This document shows, in pieces, positions 34,758-45,200 of a DNA stretch of 64,000 nucleotides. Under the pieces are notes generated by a model that worked only from the letters and a program-made list of their open reading frames with translations, was not told the DNA's origin and made no database searches. Location: the NCBI GenBank assembly GCA_964557375.1, contig CAZKZZ010000002.1, positions 9,778 through 73,777 of the forward strand. The letters are read 5' to 3'. How positions within the stretch are numbered: the stretch's first letter is position 1; each line of letters starts with the position of its first letter. The stretch comes from CAZKZZ01 sp964557375. GTDB lineage: Bacteria; Spirochaetota; Spirochaetia; SPDA01; CAZJBZ01. Position numbers and translations under genes: made by a program.

Positions 34758-36668
34758 ATGGATATGAAGAAGATTCTTATCATCGCGGCAGCGGTGATAA
34801 TCGCAGCCGGTCTAACCACGGGAGGAATACTGCTTTTTACCGGTGGAGACAAACAAAAGGGAGAACAGGCCGTCGAACAGGCTGACAGCGATACAGCTGG
34901 AGATGCCGCTTCATCCGGTACATCGCAGGATGAAGTCCGGGAAAACACTCTCGAGCTTGCCCGGGATTACATGGAAAGCGGTGAATATCAAAGGGCGTTG
35001 GACCTGCTGGATAATCTGCTTATTCAGAATGCGGATGATACGGAGGCGAAAAAGCTTCGCGATAAGATAATACAAGAAAAGCGGAAAAAGGAACAAGAAG
35101 ATCGACTATCGGAACTGGCCGAGCAGAAAGAGCTCAGTGATAGTCTAAAAGAGCTCGGGAGTAGCCTTGATGAGAGTTCTAGAAAGGAAGAGAAAGCTGT
35201 CGCGCTGCGGGAGAAAACCGAACAGGAAAAAGAAGAGGAGCGCAGACGGCTCGAGGAGTTAAGCCGTGAAGAACGGGAGAAAGCTGAAAAGGCCCGCGGC
35301 ATGATCGACGAGGGGGTAAAGCTCCTCTCACAGGAACAGTACGCGGAAGCACGGGACAAATTCGAACAAGCAATCGAGCTGCAGCCGGATTCAGGCGAAG
35401 CGTACGCCCGTTTGGGAGAATCGTACTTTCTCGAGGACAGCAACGATCCTTCGAACGTTCAAAAAGCAGTGGTCAATTCCAATAAGGCAATAGAGAAAGA
35501 CCCCAATTTGTGGATACCTCATAATACACTCGGACAAGTGTACATGGAATCGAAGAACTATGATAACGCTATCCGTGAGTTCAAGGAAGCAGCACGTCTT
35601 AATCCTGAAGATTATCTCATTCTCTACAACCTGGGGCTGGTCCAGTATCGCGCCGGCCAGTACCGTGAAGCACTGAGCTCGTTCGAAAGCTGTGTGCACC
35701 AGAATCCTCGATTTGAAAAAGCTCATTACCGGATTGGGAAAAGTGCTGAGAAACTCGGCGACAATTCGAAAGCGCTTGATGCATTTAAACGGGCGGTAGA
35801 ATTGGACCGGGAATTCGATCTGGCTTACTATGAAATCGGAGAGATAAATCGAAAACGGGGTGCTCTCGAAGAGGCCGAAACGGCGTATAAAAACGCCCTC
35901 TCCATTAACCCGGCCCAGCCTGCTTATCACATTCAGCTCGGAACGGTCTATTTCCGACAGGCCGATTATTCCAACGCTGAAAACCAGTTCAAACAGGCGC
36001 TGATTCAGCGCCCCGACATAGCAGAGCTGAACTACAATATGGCCCAGGTTAAATTAAGACTCAACAAGTACAGTGAGGCGCTCGAGTATTCCGCTAAGGC
36101 AATAAAACTGAAACCGGATGCTGCTTATCTGTTCACTTTTGGCGAGGCAAACGAAGCATTAGGAAATACGGACGGGGCAATACAGGCGTATCAGCAGGCG
36201 ATCAAACTGAAATCCTCATATACTAAACCGCGGATAAATCTCGGCAAGATATATATCGAACAGGAACGGTACGACAAGGCTTTAGAACATCTTCTCATCG
36301 CCTACCGGGAGGACCGCGATTCGCTGGAAGTCAACAATAATCTCGGTACCGTCTATTTGCACCAGGAATTATATTCGGAGAGCATCAAGCATTACACAAA
36401 GGCGGTAGAGCAGGCACCGAACGATCCGGAGTTAAGGTATAACCTCGGCTTAGCCTATATTAAAAACGAACAGTACAGTGAAGCTCAGACCGAATTGACG
36501 AAGGTAATCAGGATTGCTCCGACTTACTGGGATGCCTATTATCAGCAAGGGCTCATTATGATTCAGGCGGGAAATACCGAGGGGGCGAAGAAGATTTTCA
36601 CAACACTCCTCGAAAAGAAACCTGATTACAAACATCGCGAAGAGATCGAGAAGATCATCGCCGATTGA
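34758..36668 (+). CDS. Large TPR protein, inner-membrane anchored
   Basis: 636 residues. N-terminal anchor (KILIIAAAVIIAAGLTTGGI), one TPR, a Glu/Lys-rich coiled coil (about 110-175) and then about twelve consecutive TPRs to the C-terminus (for example WIPHNTLGQVYMESKNYDNA; PAYHIQLGTVYFRQADYSNA). No enzymatic domain. Likely a periplasmic scaffold acting with the TPR protein upstream, which shares the TPR plus coiled-coil design. GGGAGG precedes the ATG. Convergent with mutL, 18 nt apart. Confidence 0.82.
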   Translation: MDMKKILIIAAAVIIAAGLTTGGILLFTGGDKQKGEQAVEQADSDTAGDAASSGTSQDEVRENTLELARDYMESGEYQRALDLLDNLLIQNADDTEAKKLRDKIIQEKRKKEQEDRLSELAEQKELSDSLKELGSSLDESSRKEEKAVALREKTEQEKEEERRRLEELSREEREKAEKARGMIDEGVKLLSQEQYAEARDKFEQAIELQPDSGEAYARLGESYFLEDSNDPSNVQKAVVNSNKAIEKDPNLWIPHNTLGQVYMESKNYDNAIREFKEAARLNPEDYLILYNLGLVQYRAGQYREALSSFESCVHQNPRFEKAHYRIGKSAEKLGDNSKALDAFKRAVELDREFDLAYYEIGEINRKRGALEEAETAYKNALSINPAQPAYHIQLGTVYFRQADYSNAENQFKQALIQRPDIAELNYNMAQVKLRLNKYSEALEYSAKAIKLKPDAAYLFTFGEANEALGNTDGAIQAYQQAIKLKSSYTKPRINLGKIYIEQERYDKALEHLLIAYREDRDSLEVNNNLGTVYLHQELYSESIKHYTKAVEQAPNDPELRYNLGLAYIKNEQYSEAQTELTKVIRIAPTYWDAYYQQGLIMIQAGNTEGAKKIFTTLLEKKPDYKHREEIEKIIAD

Positions 36669-36686
36669 TCGGGCAGTTCGGGCGGA

Positions 36687-38450
36687 TCATCTCCGGCCTA
36701 CGAAATAGAACAACTCCTCTCGTGTAACAGCGTACCACGCCGGTCTGCCGTGAGGACACCTGCTGTTTTCTAAGGAAAAAACATCGTGTATCAATTGCCC
36801 GGCAAAATCGGGTGCAACAACCTCGCCGTCTTTTACCGCAGCCTTACATGAAATATCTGCATAGAGTACCGTTTCGAGTTTGTCGGGCTCCACGAGTGCG
36901 TGTTTTATCATTTTTACGAGATCCTGTTTTGGAACATAGGGGGGAAGGGCGGTAACCTCCCATTGTTTCCCTTTCACCTTCGAAACAGCTATTCCGGCGG
37001 ATTGCAGTTTGCGGGCAGTAAGTTCGAGTATCTCGTTTTCGTACTCATTGACTGTAAACGGAATAGGAATGAGAAGGGGGTTCGATTCGGATTGTTTTGA
37101 TATCAACTTCTCATAAATAATCCGTTCATGTGCCGCGTGTTGATCGATGATGTAAAACGTCTCTCCATACTCAGCGAGAAGGAATAAATTAAAAATCTGA
37201 CCATGGTAGACAAAGGGCTCCTCACTTCCCTCACCTGTAGAGAGAGGGGCTGGAGAGAGCGGAGCTGCGGATGGAGCGGGAGGAGTGCGAGTATCGGGCC
37301 GGAAAGACGGACCGGAACTTGCTGTCCCGCCGGTTTTGCTCCCGTATTCACCTTTTCCACTGAACAGGGACGATTGAAATGATTGAAACGATTGTATGCT
37401 TCTCTCGCTTCCCGCAGCGGAGAGATTGTACCGGGTGAGCGCTTGTTTTATGGTGATCCCGATATCGTGGTGGACCTTCTGAGCGTCTTTGAAACGCGCC
37501 TCTTTTTTGGCGGGATGGATATTGAAATCGATCCGGTCGGGGGGGAGAGTGATGAAAACAAAGCATATGGGAAAACTGCCTCCTGCAATGTACTGTGAAA
37601 AGCCGTACTCTACTGCCTGAATGAGTGAATAGTCGAACACCCTCCTTCTGTTTGCATAAATCTGGATTAGTTTTCTATCGTGTCTGGTAATCTCTGGCCG
37701 TGCTCCCACGATGGTTATCGTGTAATCTTCACCGCCGTTACCGGATAAATGTTCGAAGAGGTGCTCTTTGGACAGCTTGGAAGCGTGGACTGCTGCTATC
37801 CGTTCTAGAAATCCGGTCTCGGAAGCAGCCGGTAAAACTGTCTTCACATCTCCGTCCGAGCTGAATCGGAATGTTACGTCCGGGAAAGGAAGGACTTTTT
37901 CAAAAAACACGGTACGGCATTGAGATGTTTCCGCGCGGGTACTTTTTAGAAAGCGTTTTCGTGCCGGAAGAGAATAAAACAGATCTTTCACATCGACGAT
38001 GGTCCCCTTTTTCCCTTGGGAGGGGGAGAGTGTTTTCTTTTTTCCGTTTTCGACCGCAAGTCGATAGGCAGAATTCTGGGAAGAAGTCTTGCTGATAATT
38101 TCGAGACGGGAACAGGCGGCAACGCTCGAGAGGGCCTCACCCCGGAATCCCAGACTGAATATCTCGAGCAGGTCGTCCTCGTGTTCGATTTTACTCGTAG
38201 CGTGGGGCTGCCAGCACAATTCGAGGTCTTCTTTGTCCATGCCCGCACCGTCATCGACGACCCTGATGTGTGATACTCCGCCGTCTTCGATGGAGACAGT
38301 TATCTCCCCGGCACCCGCGTCGAGTGCATTGTCGAGCAGTTCCCGTACAACCGCAGCCGGCCTGTCTATGACTTCACCTGCTGCTATTTTTTGAGAAACA
38401 GATTCCCGCAGGATTTTGATCCTGCGGGAACCATCGGATGTTGTATTCAT
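36687..38450 (-). CDS. mutL: DNA mismatch repair endonuclease MutL
   Basis: 587 residues. GHKL ATPase domain: KIAAGEVIDRPAAVVRELLD (21-40), DDGAGM, and GFRGEAL (101-107). Pro/Ser-rich linker about 350-405. C-terminal domain carries the nicking endonuclease motifs DQHAAHERIIYE (436-447), SCKAAVKDG (about 534) and CPHGRP (about 565), so this is a self-nicking MutL of organisms without MutH. It follows the FecR-barrel gene by 1 nt and has no ribosome-binding site of its own, so it depends on translation of that gene. A strong hairpin lies in codons 7-16. Confidence 0.95.
   Translation of the reverse strand: MNTTSDGSRRIKILRESVSQKIAAGEVIDRPAAVVRELLDNALDAGAGEITVSIEDGGVSHIRVVDDGAGMDKEDLELCWQPHATSKIEHEDDLLEIFSLGFRGEALSSVAACSRLEIISKTSSQNSAYRLAVENGKKKTLSPSQGKKGTIVDVKDLFYSLPARKRFLKSTRAETSQCRTVFFEKVLPFPDVTFRFSSDGDVKTVLPAASETGFLERIAAVHASKLSKEHLFEHLSGNGGEDYTITIVGARPEITRHDRKLIQIYANRRRVFDYSLIQAVEYGFSQYIAGGSFPICFVFITLPPDRIDFNIHPAKKEARFKDAQKVHHDIGITIKQALTRYNLSAAGSERSIQSFQSFQSSLFSGKGEYGSKTGGTASSGPSFRPDTRTPPAPSAAPLSPAPLSTGEGSEEPFVYHGQIFNLFLLAEYGETFYIIDQHAAHERIIYEKLISKQSESNPLLIPIPFTVNEYENEILELTARKLQSAGIAVSKVKGKQWEVTALPPYVPKQDLVKMIKHALVEPDKLETVLYADISCKAAVKDGEVVAPDFAGQLIHDVFSLENSRCPHGRPAWYAVTREELFYFVGRR
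38403..38430 (-). repeat. Perfect 12-bp inverted repeat just after the mutL start
   Basis: TTCCCGCAGGAT (38403-38414) and ATCCTGCGGGAA (38419-38430) are exact complements with a 4-nt loop, lying 20-47 nt inside the mutL coding sequence (residues GSRRIKILRES). In the mRNA this forms a stable hairpin that could slow initiation at mutL. Confidence 0.7.
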
Positions 38451-38451
38451 G

Positions 38452-40686
38452 TTAAAAACTTATTCTTGTCTCAAAACTAACAGACGGATTGATTTGGGGC
38501 AGATCAGGATTATCAGGATTGGGGATCACTTCTCCCTGGTCATTGTAGGCGATGTTTGTCGTAACCATGAGAGCCAAATGGATCAAATCTGTTATCGGAT
38601 ACACCAGTTCGGCTTCGAGGGTGGTATTTGCATCAAAGAGAGTCAGGTCCCCTTTGCCCAAGAGTGTCGGGGCAAATTTGGTGCGAGAATAGGTGATAGA
38701 TCCGTAGAGACCTAATACCGGAATCACTTTCGGTTTTATCCCGATTTCCAAATGAAAGAAATCATCGTCACTGGTGGTTACCGTTCCGTCTACAACGGCC
38801 CACGGCCAGAGATAACCGCCCTCGAGATACACTTTATCCGCAATTGTAGCCCCGAGCTCACCGTAGATACCCATGGTTATCCTATCGTATTCGGGATCAT
38901 CAGGATTGTTCAGGTAGTTCGCCAGATTTTTTACATATTCACCGCGCATTCGGTCATACGTGGCATTGAAAAAATTTGCACGGAATATCCCGTCAGCATA
39001 CCGGTACTCGAGACGGTAATCCAGGAAAAAGAGCCCGCCGAAGATACCGGTGGAAAATCCGTAATTGTTCAGTTTATCAAAAAATTCGCCCTCCTCGTTC
39101 GGATCGTAGAGCGCTCGGGTTGCCCAGCCCGATTGGATCGTCTCTTCCGTGTCCGGATCACTGTATGATTCTCGGTAATATGGAATCATCCCCGCCACAT
39201 CCGCGAAGAGGACCATTGAAAACGGATCGGTTTCGATAAAGGGAAAATCTATATCGAAGGCCGGATTGAGAAAGAGAGGATCACCGTATAAATTCTGTTC
39301 TCCCGTCTCTTCGTCTACAGGCAGAGATTCTGAAGGTTTGATATCTAAAATCGAAGAAAGGCCGATGGCCATTGGAAAGGCCTTAGGCGCCGGACGGAAG
39401 TATAATCTGCCCCCCATGATCTGCGGATAGGCGAGATCGTTCACGATTGATTCGAATCCGAAAGCATTGAGGTCGAGACCGAGATTAAAGCCGATTCTCC
39501 GTATTGCGGGAAAATCATGATCGTTTGCATAGTTGTACATGAGTATCCCGTGCCCCAAGGTGAGGTTGTCCAGATTCCCGATCTTGAAGAAGAAGGGGTC
39601 CCGCTGTTCTGCAAACTCTACATAGCGGATTTTTAGGGCCAAGTCGGTAAGAATATCCGATATGACAGGCCACGTACCCGTGTGGTCCGTTCCGAATGAC
39701 CACTCGTTGTTTCCCTTAGGTCTATACCAGTCGCTCGGATCGAGGAGATTTGTGTTGTAAATAATGGGCAGGTAAAACGCCATCCGGAGCTTTCCGATCT
39801 CGAAGTGGGGCTGTATAACGGCCTTCCCGTACGTTTTCCCGTTTATACTCAGTGCTCCTACTTCCATGCCCATAAACTGGCCGAGAAAATCGAATACGGG
39901 TTCGAGCACACTCGGCTGTTCTTCCGCAGGTGTTGCAGGTTCTTCCGGAACTTGGGGTATCTCTGCCGTTTCTTCCGGCTCTTCCGGTTCATCTATTTCC
40001 TCAGCGGGTTCTTCCGGTTCTTCTTCCGCCCCTTCATAGCCTGGAACATCCCCCGGGTCGACCTGTTCGAACTGCAGTTCATTGAACATCGCTTCGAGCT
40101 CACCGGGAGGGAGGGTAAATGGTTTGAAGTCCGCCCCAAACACATCCGCGGCCTGACCGTCAGTGATAGTGATGGTCTCCCCGGTTTCTATGCTGATGAA
40201 CTCGATCTCCCCGCTCAAGCACGCCGCTGCGTCCCGCTCCCCGGGTATTACCTCCTGACCAAACTCCGTGCCCCGTACACCGCAGACGGCGGAAGGAGTG
40301 CGGATCGAATAGTTATACGCCCCCTCTTCAGAACGTGCGGCAACGGCACGGATTTTTCCCTGAAGAAGAGCAAAACCGTTGACGTTTTCCTGTCTGCCCT
40401 GAAGGGTCTCCACAGTGAATACTGTATTACTCGAAAGTTTGATGATGGAACCGTTGGGGTCGAGCCGTAATTCAGCCACCGTACCGTATGTTGTAACGGT
40501 ATCTCCGAGTTCGAGTTCCATACCGTAGTATAATTCATCCACCGGAGTACCGTCTTCGTCCGTTATTTCGATCTCATAATCATCACCATAGTATTCCAAA
40601 ATCATGTGCGGATCTTCGTTTTGAGCAAAGCAGAGTAGAGGAGAGAGTAAAAACGCAATAGCAAAAATTATATACAATTGTTTCAT
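38452..40686 (-). CDS. FecR-domain outer-membrane beta-barrel protein
   Basis: 744 residues. Signal peptide (MKQLYIIFAIAFLLSPLLCFAQ), a FecR-type domain at about 60-165 (GDTVTTYGTVAELRLDPNGS; RTPSAVCGVRGTEFGQEV), an acidic Glu-Pro-rich linker at about 218-265, then ~480 residues of alternating aromatic/hydrophobic strands ending in Phe (SFETRISF), typical of an outer-membrane barrel. Segment IRYVEFAEQRDPFFFKIGNL, DNLTLGHGILMYNYAN and MGGRLYFRPAP closely parallels the next gene upstream, so the barrels are paralogues. AGGAGATCAACA precedes the ATG. Part of a four-gene operon. Confidence 0.78.
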   Translation of the reverse strand: MKQLYIIFAIAFLLSPLLCFAQNEDPHMILEYYGDDYEIEITDEDGTPVDELYYGMELELGDTVTTYGTVAELRLDPNGSIIKLSSNTVFTVETLQGRQENVNGFALLQGKIRAVAARSEEGAYNYSIRTPSAVCGVRGTEFGQEVIPGERDAAACLSGEIEFISIETGETITITDGQAADVFGADFKPFTLPPGELEAMFNELQFEQVDPGDVPGYEGAEEEPEEPAEEIDEPEEPEETAEIPQVPEEPATPAEEQPSVLEPVFDFLGQFMGMEVGALSINGKTYGKAVIQPHFEIGKLRMAFYLPIIYNTNLLDPSDWYRPKGNNEWSFGTDHTGTWPVISDILTDLALKIRYVEFAEQRDPFFFKIGNLDNLTLGHGILMYNYANDHDFPAIRRIGFNLGLDLNAFGFESIVNDLAYPQIMGGRLYFRPAPKAFPMAIGLSSILDIKPSESLPVDEETGEQNLYGDPLFLNPAFDIDFPFIETDPFSMVLFADVAGMIPYYRESYSDPDTEETIQSGWATRALYDPNEEGEFFDKLNNYGFSTGIFGGLFFLDYRLEYRYADGIFRANFFNATYDRMRGEYVKNLANYLNNPDDPEYDRITMGIYGELGATIADKVYLEGGYLWPWAVVDGTVTTSDDDFFHLEIGIKPKVIPVLGLYGSITYSRTKFAPTLLGKGDLTLFDANTTLEAELVYPITDLIHLALMVTTNIAYNDQGEVIPNPDNPDLPQINPSVSFETRISF

Positions 40687-40702
40687 TGTTGATCTCCTGA
40701 TA

Positions 40703-42154
40703 TTAAAACAGACTGATCGAGGTCTGTATTCCTGATGTGGTTTCCCATTTATTGTCCCCTTCTATGTTGGGATTGTATCTCAGTTGATAAATCAAGGAGA
40801 TTACGGCAGGACCTGCTCTCAAACCGAGGGTAGCACCTACAAAAGCCCCTTCCGGGTCGATAAGATCATCGAATTCACGCAGGTATTTTTTATCATAGGT
40901 TAGATTGAAACTGATACCCGGGATAACGCCGTCCGCCATAAAGAATACTGCACGGAGATGAGGATAGTTGTTGAAGTTGTCTTCGTTTTCCGGTTCGGGG
41001 GGATTGAACGGACCATCTAATGTAATGAGAAAACCGAGTTTATCGTCGAGAATGGAAAGCCCGGTTTGTCCGAGCCATCCAACGTACCCCGGAACTGATT
41101 CTTCTCCTGAAAATATTTCGTATTTCAGAGGACGGAACAGGTCGTAGGTTGCATCAAAATATACCGGAATGAAGTTTTCGCCAAGAATTCGGATCTCCCC
41201 TCGATACGGTATAATTTCGAAAAACCTGCCTTCTATTCCGAACATCCCCCCTGCCGCTTCATTTTCGAATGCAATATCACCGAAAGTGGCAAGAGAGTAG
41301 ACCGGTAGGGAGAGAATGGGAAGCCGGAAATCCGCCCCGGCAACGACGACTGATCCGGAATCTTGTTCTCCGTCATCATCGAAATCACCGTCTTCTACGT
41401 GATAGTACGGGTCACGGTCTCCGACCACCGTGGTCCCGAGTTCGAGATTCTGCAGGACCGGCACATCCCACCAGGCCAGAGGGCGGAAAAACAATCTCCC
41501 TCCCATCACATCAAAGGCTGCCAGGTTCCCCACCATTGTTTCTATTCCTACATACGGAAAATTGAACAGTTTTCCGTCCATATCGAATGTTAATCCGAAA
41601 ATCGGGGTATCGGGCAGCAGCAGTGTGTTGGAATAACCGGACATAATAAAACCGTTACCGAGTGTCCCGTTGTTGATTTGACCAAAGAGGATATAGAGCG
41701 GGTCTCCCTTTTGGGCCCATCGGATGTATCGAAATTTCGGGAGATAGGTTGGGAGGAAATCGTCGGCATCATCCAGTACCCAGTCTTCTTCTCTTATAAC
41801 GAATTGATCGTTGGATTCCCCTCCCGTGAAGCGAAAGTTCATGGTTAGATCAAGCCCCAAGCCGAACTTCCCGATAGTCAATTCCGGCAGGAGACTTATA
41901 TACTGATAGGTTATTTTTTCTCCGTCTTCATTGAACGTGTTAGCACCCAACCCCATGGTGAGTCCGAAATCTATCTCCGGGCCTTTATCCGGTTCTTCCG
42001 TCCCTTCACCCTCTGTTCCTTCGCCACCGGTCCCTTCGTCCGCACTCTCTGCCGCGGGTTCTTCGGAATCACCCTCCTGAGCTGCGAGCGGAAAGGTTAA
42101 TAAAACAGTTACGAGAACGATCGAGAAGAATACTCTACACCATTTCATGATCAT
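40703..42154 (-). CDS. Outer-membrane beta-barrel protein, paralogue of the FecR-barrel
   Basis: 483 residues. Signal peptide (RVFFSIVLVTVLLTFPLAAQ), a short acidic Gly-Glu-Thr repeat stretch, then a barrel-like domain ending in Phe (QTSISLF). FRYIRWAQKGDPLYILFGQI, NNGTLGNGFIMSGYSN and MGGRLFFRPLAW line up with the same blocks of the neighbouring FecR-barrel protein, which has an extra FecR domain. AAAGGAG lies before the ATG. It is 16 nt from the FecR gene and 52 nt from the giant gene upstream. Function unknown; porin-like or structural. Confidence 0.75.
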   Translation of the reverse strand: MIMKWCRVFFSIVLVTVLLTFPLAAQEGDSEEPAAESADEGTGGEGTEGEGTEEPDKGPEIDFGLTMGLGANTFNEDGEKITYQYISLLPELTIGKFGLGLDLTMNFRFTGGESNDQFVIREEDWVLDDADDFLPTYLPKFRYIRWAQKGDPLYILFGQINNGTLGNGFIMSGYSNTLLLPDTPIFGLTFDMDGKLFNFPYVGIETMVGNLAAFDVMGGRLFFRPLAWWDVPVLQNLELGTTVVGDRDPYYHVEDGDFDDDGEQDSGSVVVAGADFRLPILSLPVYSLATFGDIAFENEAAGGMFGIEGRFFEIIPYRGEIRILGENFIPVYFDATYDLFRPLKYEIFSGEESVPGYVGWLGQTGLSILDDKLGFLITLDGPFNPPEPENEDNFNNYPHLRAVFFMADGVIPGISFNLTYDKKYLREFDDLIDPEGAFVGATLGLRAGPAVISLIYQLRYNPNIEGDNKWETTSGIQTSISLF

Positions 42155-42206
42155 TCATACTCCTTTCCCTATAAGTATATATCGAAAATTCACAAAAATC
42201 TACATT

Positions 42207-45200
42207 TCAAAAGCTGATATGACCTTCAATTCCGGCCTGAAACCCGAATAGAATCAAATCGGCTTCTTCCTGAGATAACCCGAGCGAGGCGAAGGCCTTG
42301 ATCGAACCGATTTCCGGAAAAATGAGCCCGGTTTCATGCCGTACAGTTGTTAGGAACGCGGTAGTAAACTCTTCGGTTTGTCCGGGTGAGAACGAGAGTT
42401 CCAGCGATTCGGTATGAAGAAAATACGGTTTTTGTTCCTGGCGTGATGTAAAAAACGGAAGTGTTAGCTGAAACCGGGGATACTTCTGCCATGTGTAGCT
42501 TAAGGTAAGATCGTCACTTACCGTGTTTTCTTCCGCCCAGGTATGGCTGAATCTGTTTTCCAAAATCAGTTCATGTTCTCCTTTGCCCTCAAAAACCCAC
42601 AAATTCTGGATGATAAGGGTGATATCTGTGGGTGATGTGCTGTTTTCGTACTCCGCTTTCAACTCTGAAGAGAGGGTGAGCTCCTCGGTTTCATAAAACG
42701 GGAACGTAGGATATGCCCCCTTATTGCCGAATAGATTTATCGCCGTATTTCGGAACGAAAATTGCCACATAAAGGTGTCGGTGACATTCGATTCTACCCG
42801 TTCCAGGCTGCGGGAGAAGCTGAGTTCGGATCGTGAGGGAATAAAGAGGTCCCGAATATAGGAACCGGGATTTCGGGAGTAGGTGACGGAAAGCTCGGGC
42901 TGATAGTACGCATTGGAGAGGGAATCCGTCGTGCTCTCGAAAGTGTCGGCAACAGCAGTTGAGAAGAGGTCTTCTCCCGGAGCATTGTCGTAAATGTAGC
43001 TCTGCCCCGGGAGCGTTTCGAAATACAGGTTATAGTCCTCCCCGAAACTTTCCCCGAGCTTCGCCGGTACAGTATAGGAGAATTGCCGGTTATAGGAAGG
43101 GGTTATTTTCCATGAGAAAGGGGTGTCATGCATAATCGTAACCGGTAAGGTAAAGCCGATCTCCCCGCTGTTTTCCTGGGTCCTGTCCGAATAACCGCTG
43201 TTGGAATATCCGAACTCAGGTGCCAGTTCGAATCCGACCGGCACGGTAGTCAGGGAGAAAAGAGCACTCTCGGTGGAGCCGCGTTCAGCACCGAGATCGG
43301 TCATGACTGGGGCGAGAAGGTCGTATCGCTCGATCCAGTTCTCGAAATAGGTAATCTCCTCGAGTTCAAACGTTTCCGAGGCCTGCCTGAAATCAGTTTT
43401 CAGTTCGAGGCGAAAAGGAAATGTAAACTGGGAGGAGAGCGTGCCACTCCATTCCTGCTGCAGAGTCGGGTTAAAAAACGAGCTTTTTGCGATAAACCGC
43501 AGTGAAAAGAGTGAGGGGACCGCTACTGTGAGATTATTCTCGCGGGAGAAGCTCCGTCCCTCATCCTCGTTTGACTCACTGTAACTGTCCACGAATGTGA
43601 CCGGAGATGATGGGAGTGAAGGAATTTGGATCCTGTGGCCTCCGGAAAGAAAGAGATTGGGCTCGGCATAGATGATACCGATATTTGCTCCGAGGCGGGT
43701 GAATAGAAGTGTTGCTTCCGCTTCGGTCATAGAGTCGACCGTGGATGCTGAGAGAGTCTCCCCGTAGGCGGTGGCGAAGTTTTCTCCGATCAGGGAGATG
43801 CTCTCTTTAAGACGAATATTGCTTAGGATCGGCACCGAATCAACGGCGATAATCGTTTCCGGATATGTGTACTCAAAGGTGCCGCGAACACCCGCGGAAA
43901 CCTGAACGTAGGCGGTATCGAGATACAGCTCATCGAGATACAGGGTGCCCGAGCTGCTGTTCTGTGATGAAATGATAATTTTCGAGAGCGTCCCCGTGGT
44001 CTCTTCGAATCGAACATTCCCATCTTTGACGGATTCGCCGTCAATTGTAATGGTTTCCGCTTCCCGGTCGATTGTCACTTTCTTCCAATCCGTGTACCGC
44101 TTAAGCGGCATGGAGACACGCAGACCCCGGTCATCGTCCCCTAAAATCCGCATCGAAAACTCGGCATCCTCATCATCGATCTCTTTCCCGGTGCGAATAT
44201 AAAACACTGCATACCTGTAGTCGGTAACAGGCGTTCTGTTGGTATAGCCTGTCAATTCCCAGTTTCCCCCATCAGGAATATCATTCCAGTCGACTTCGAG
44301 CACCTGCTGGGCTGTATTTAGGGGGTGAAAGGTCTCCTGTACTTCCGGGAAACGTTCTTCGAGAGGATCCTCCGACTCTGTGATTTCTCTCGCCCGAACA
44401 GTTCCGGGATCGGTTGCCTCCGCTTTGAAGGACGACCCTGCAAGTGTTATCCCGCTGACTAAGAGCTTCCCCTCCGTTTTTTCGTTTGCATCGTTGTAGA
44501 TGATAATCCTTACCGCGTTTGCCGCCTGTAATTTGTTTCTTTGGTTTTCGGTAAGCCGGATGTCGATTTGTTTCCAGCTCGAACCGGGGTACGACAGCTC
44601 CTCTTTGATGATCAGATCATCATTCTCACTGTCCAACACTCCGTTACCGTTCGTATCTTCGGACTCGATACTGTAATTTCCGGTGCCCTGAGGCCCACCC
44701 CCGACGAACAGAATAACTCCGTTCGATGGATCGTTGAACTGAAACCCGGAATCCTGCTCACTTGTCTCGCTGTCGAGAATGCCGTCGTCATCGAGATCTT
44801 CGTCGATTTTCCCAATGTGGAAAAACACCCGCGGAGTAGGACCGTCCGTACTTCCTTTCCATTTAAAACGTATTGAGTTTATGCCGGAAAGATCGAGTGT
44901 TCCTCCGCTGCCGGTCAAAGGGATCTGCGCTCCGGTCCACGGTTTCGATTCGCTCAGACTGTAGTCCATCACCATGATTGTGCCGGTAATCTCTTCGGTA
45001 TCGGAAAGGGCGGGGTAGGGTCCCGCGGGATTGCCTGTACTGTAGGAGTATATTTGATCATCGGGCGGGTCCCAGGTATACGGCATGAGCTGGGAATTGC
45101 CCAATACGTTGTATGAGTTGTAATCTCTGTAGAAAAGTTTCCCTCTATTTTGTCTGGAAACCGAATATTGGCTCCCTGTTGCAAGATCGCCTCCTGCCGG

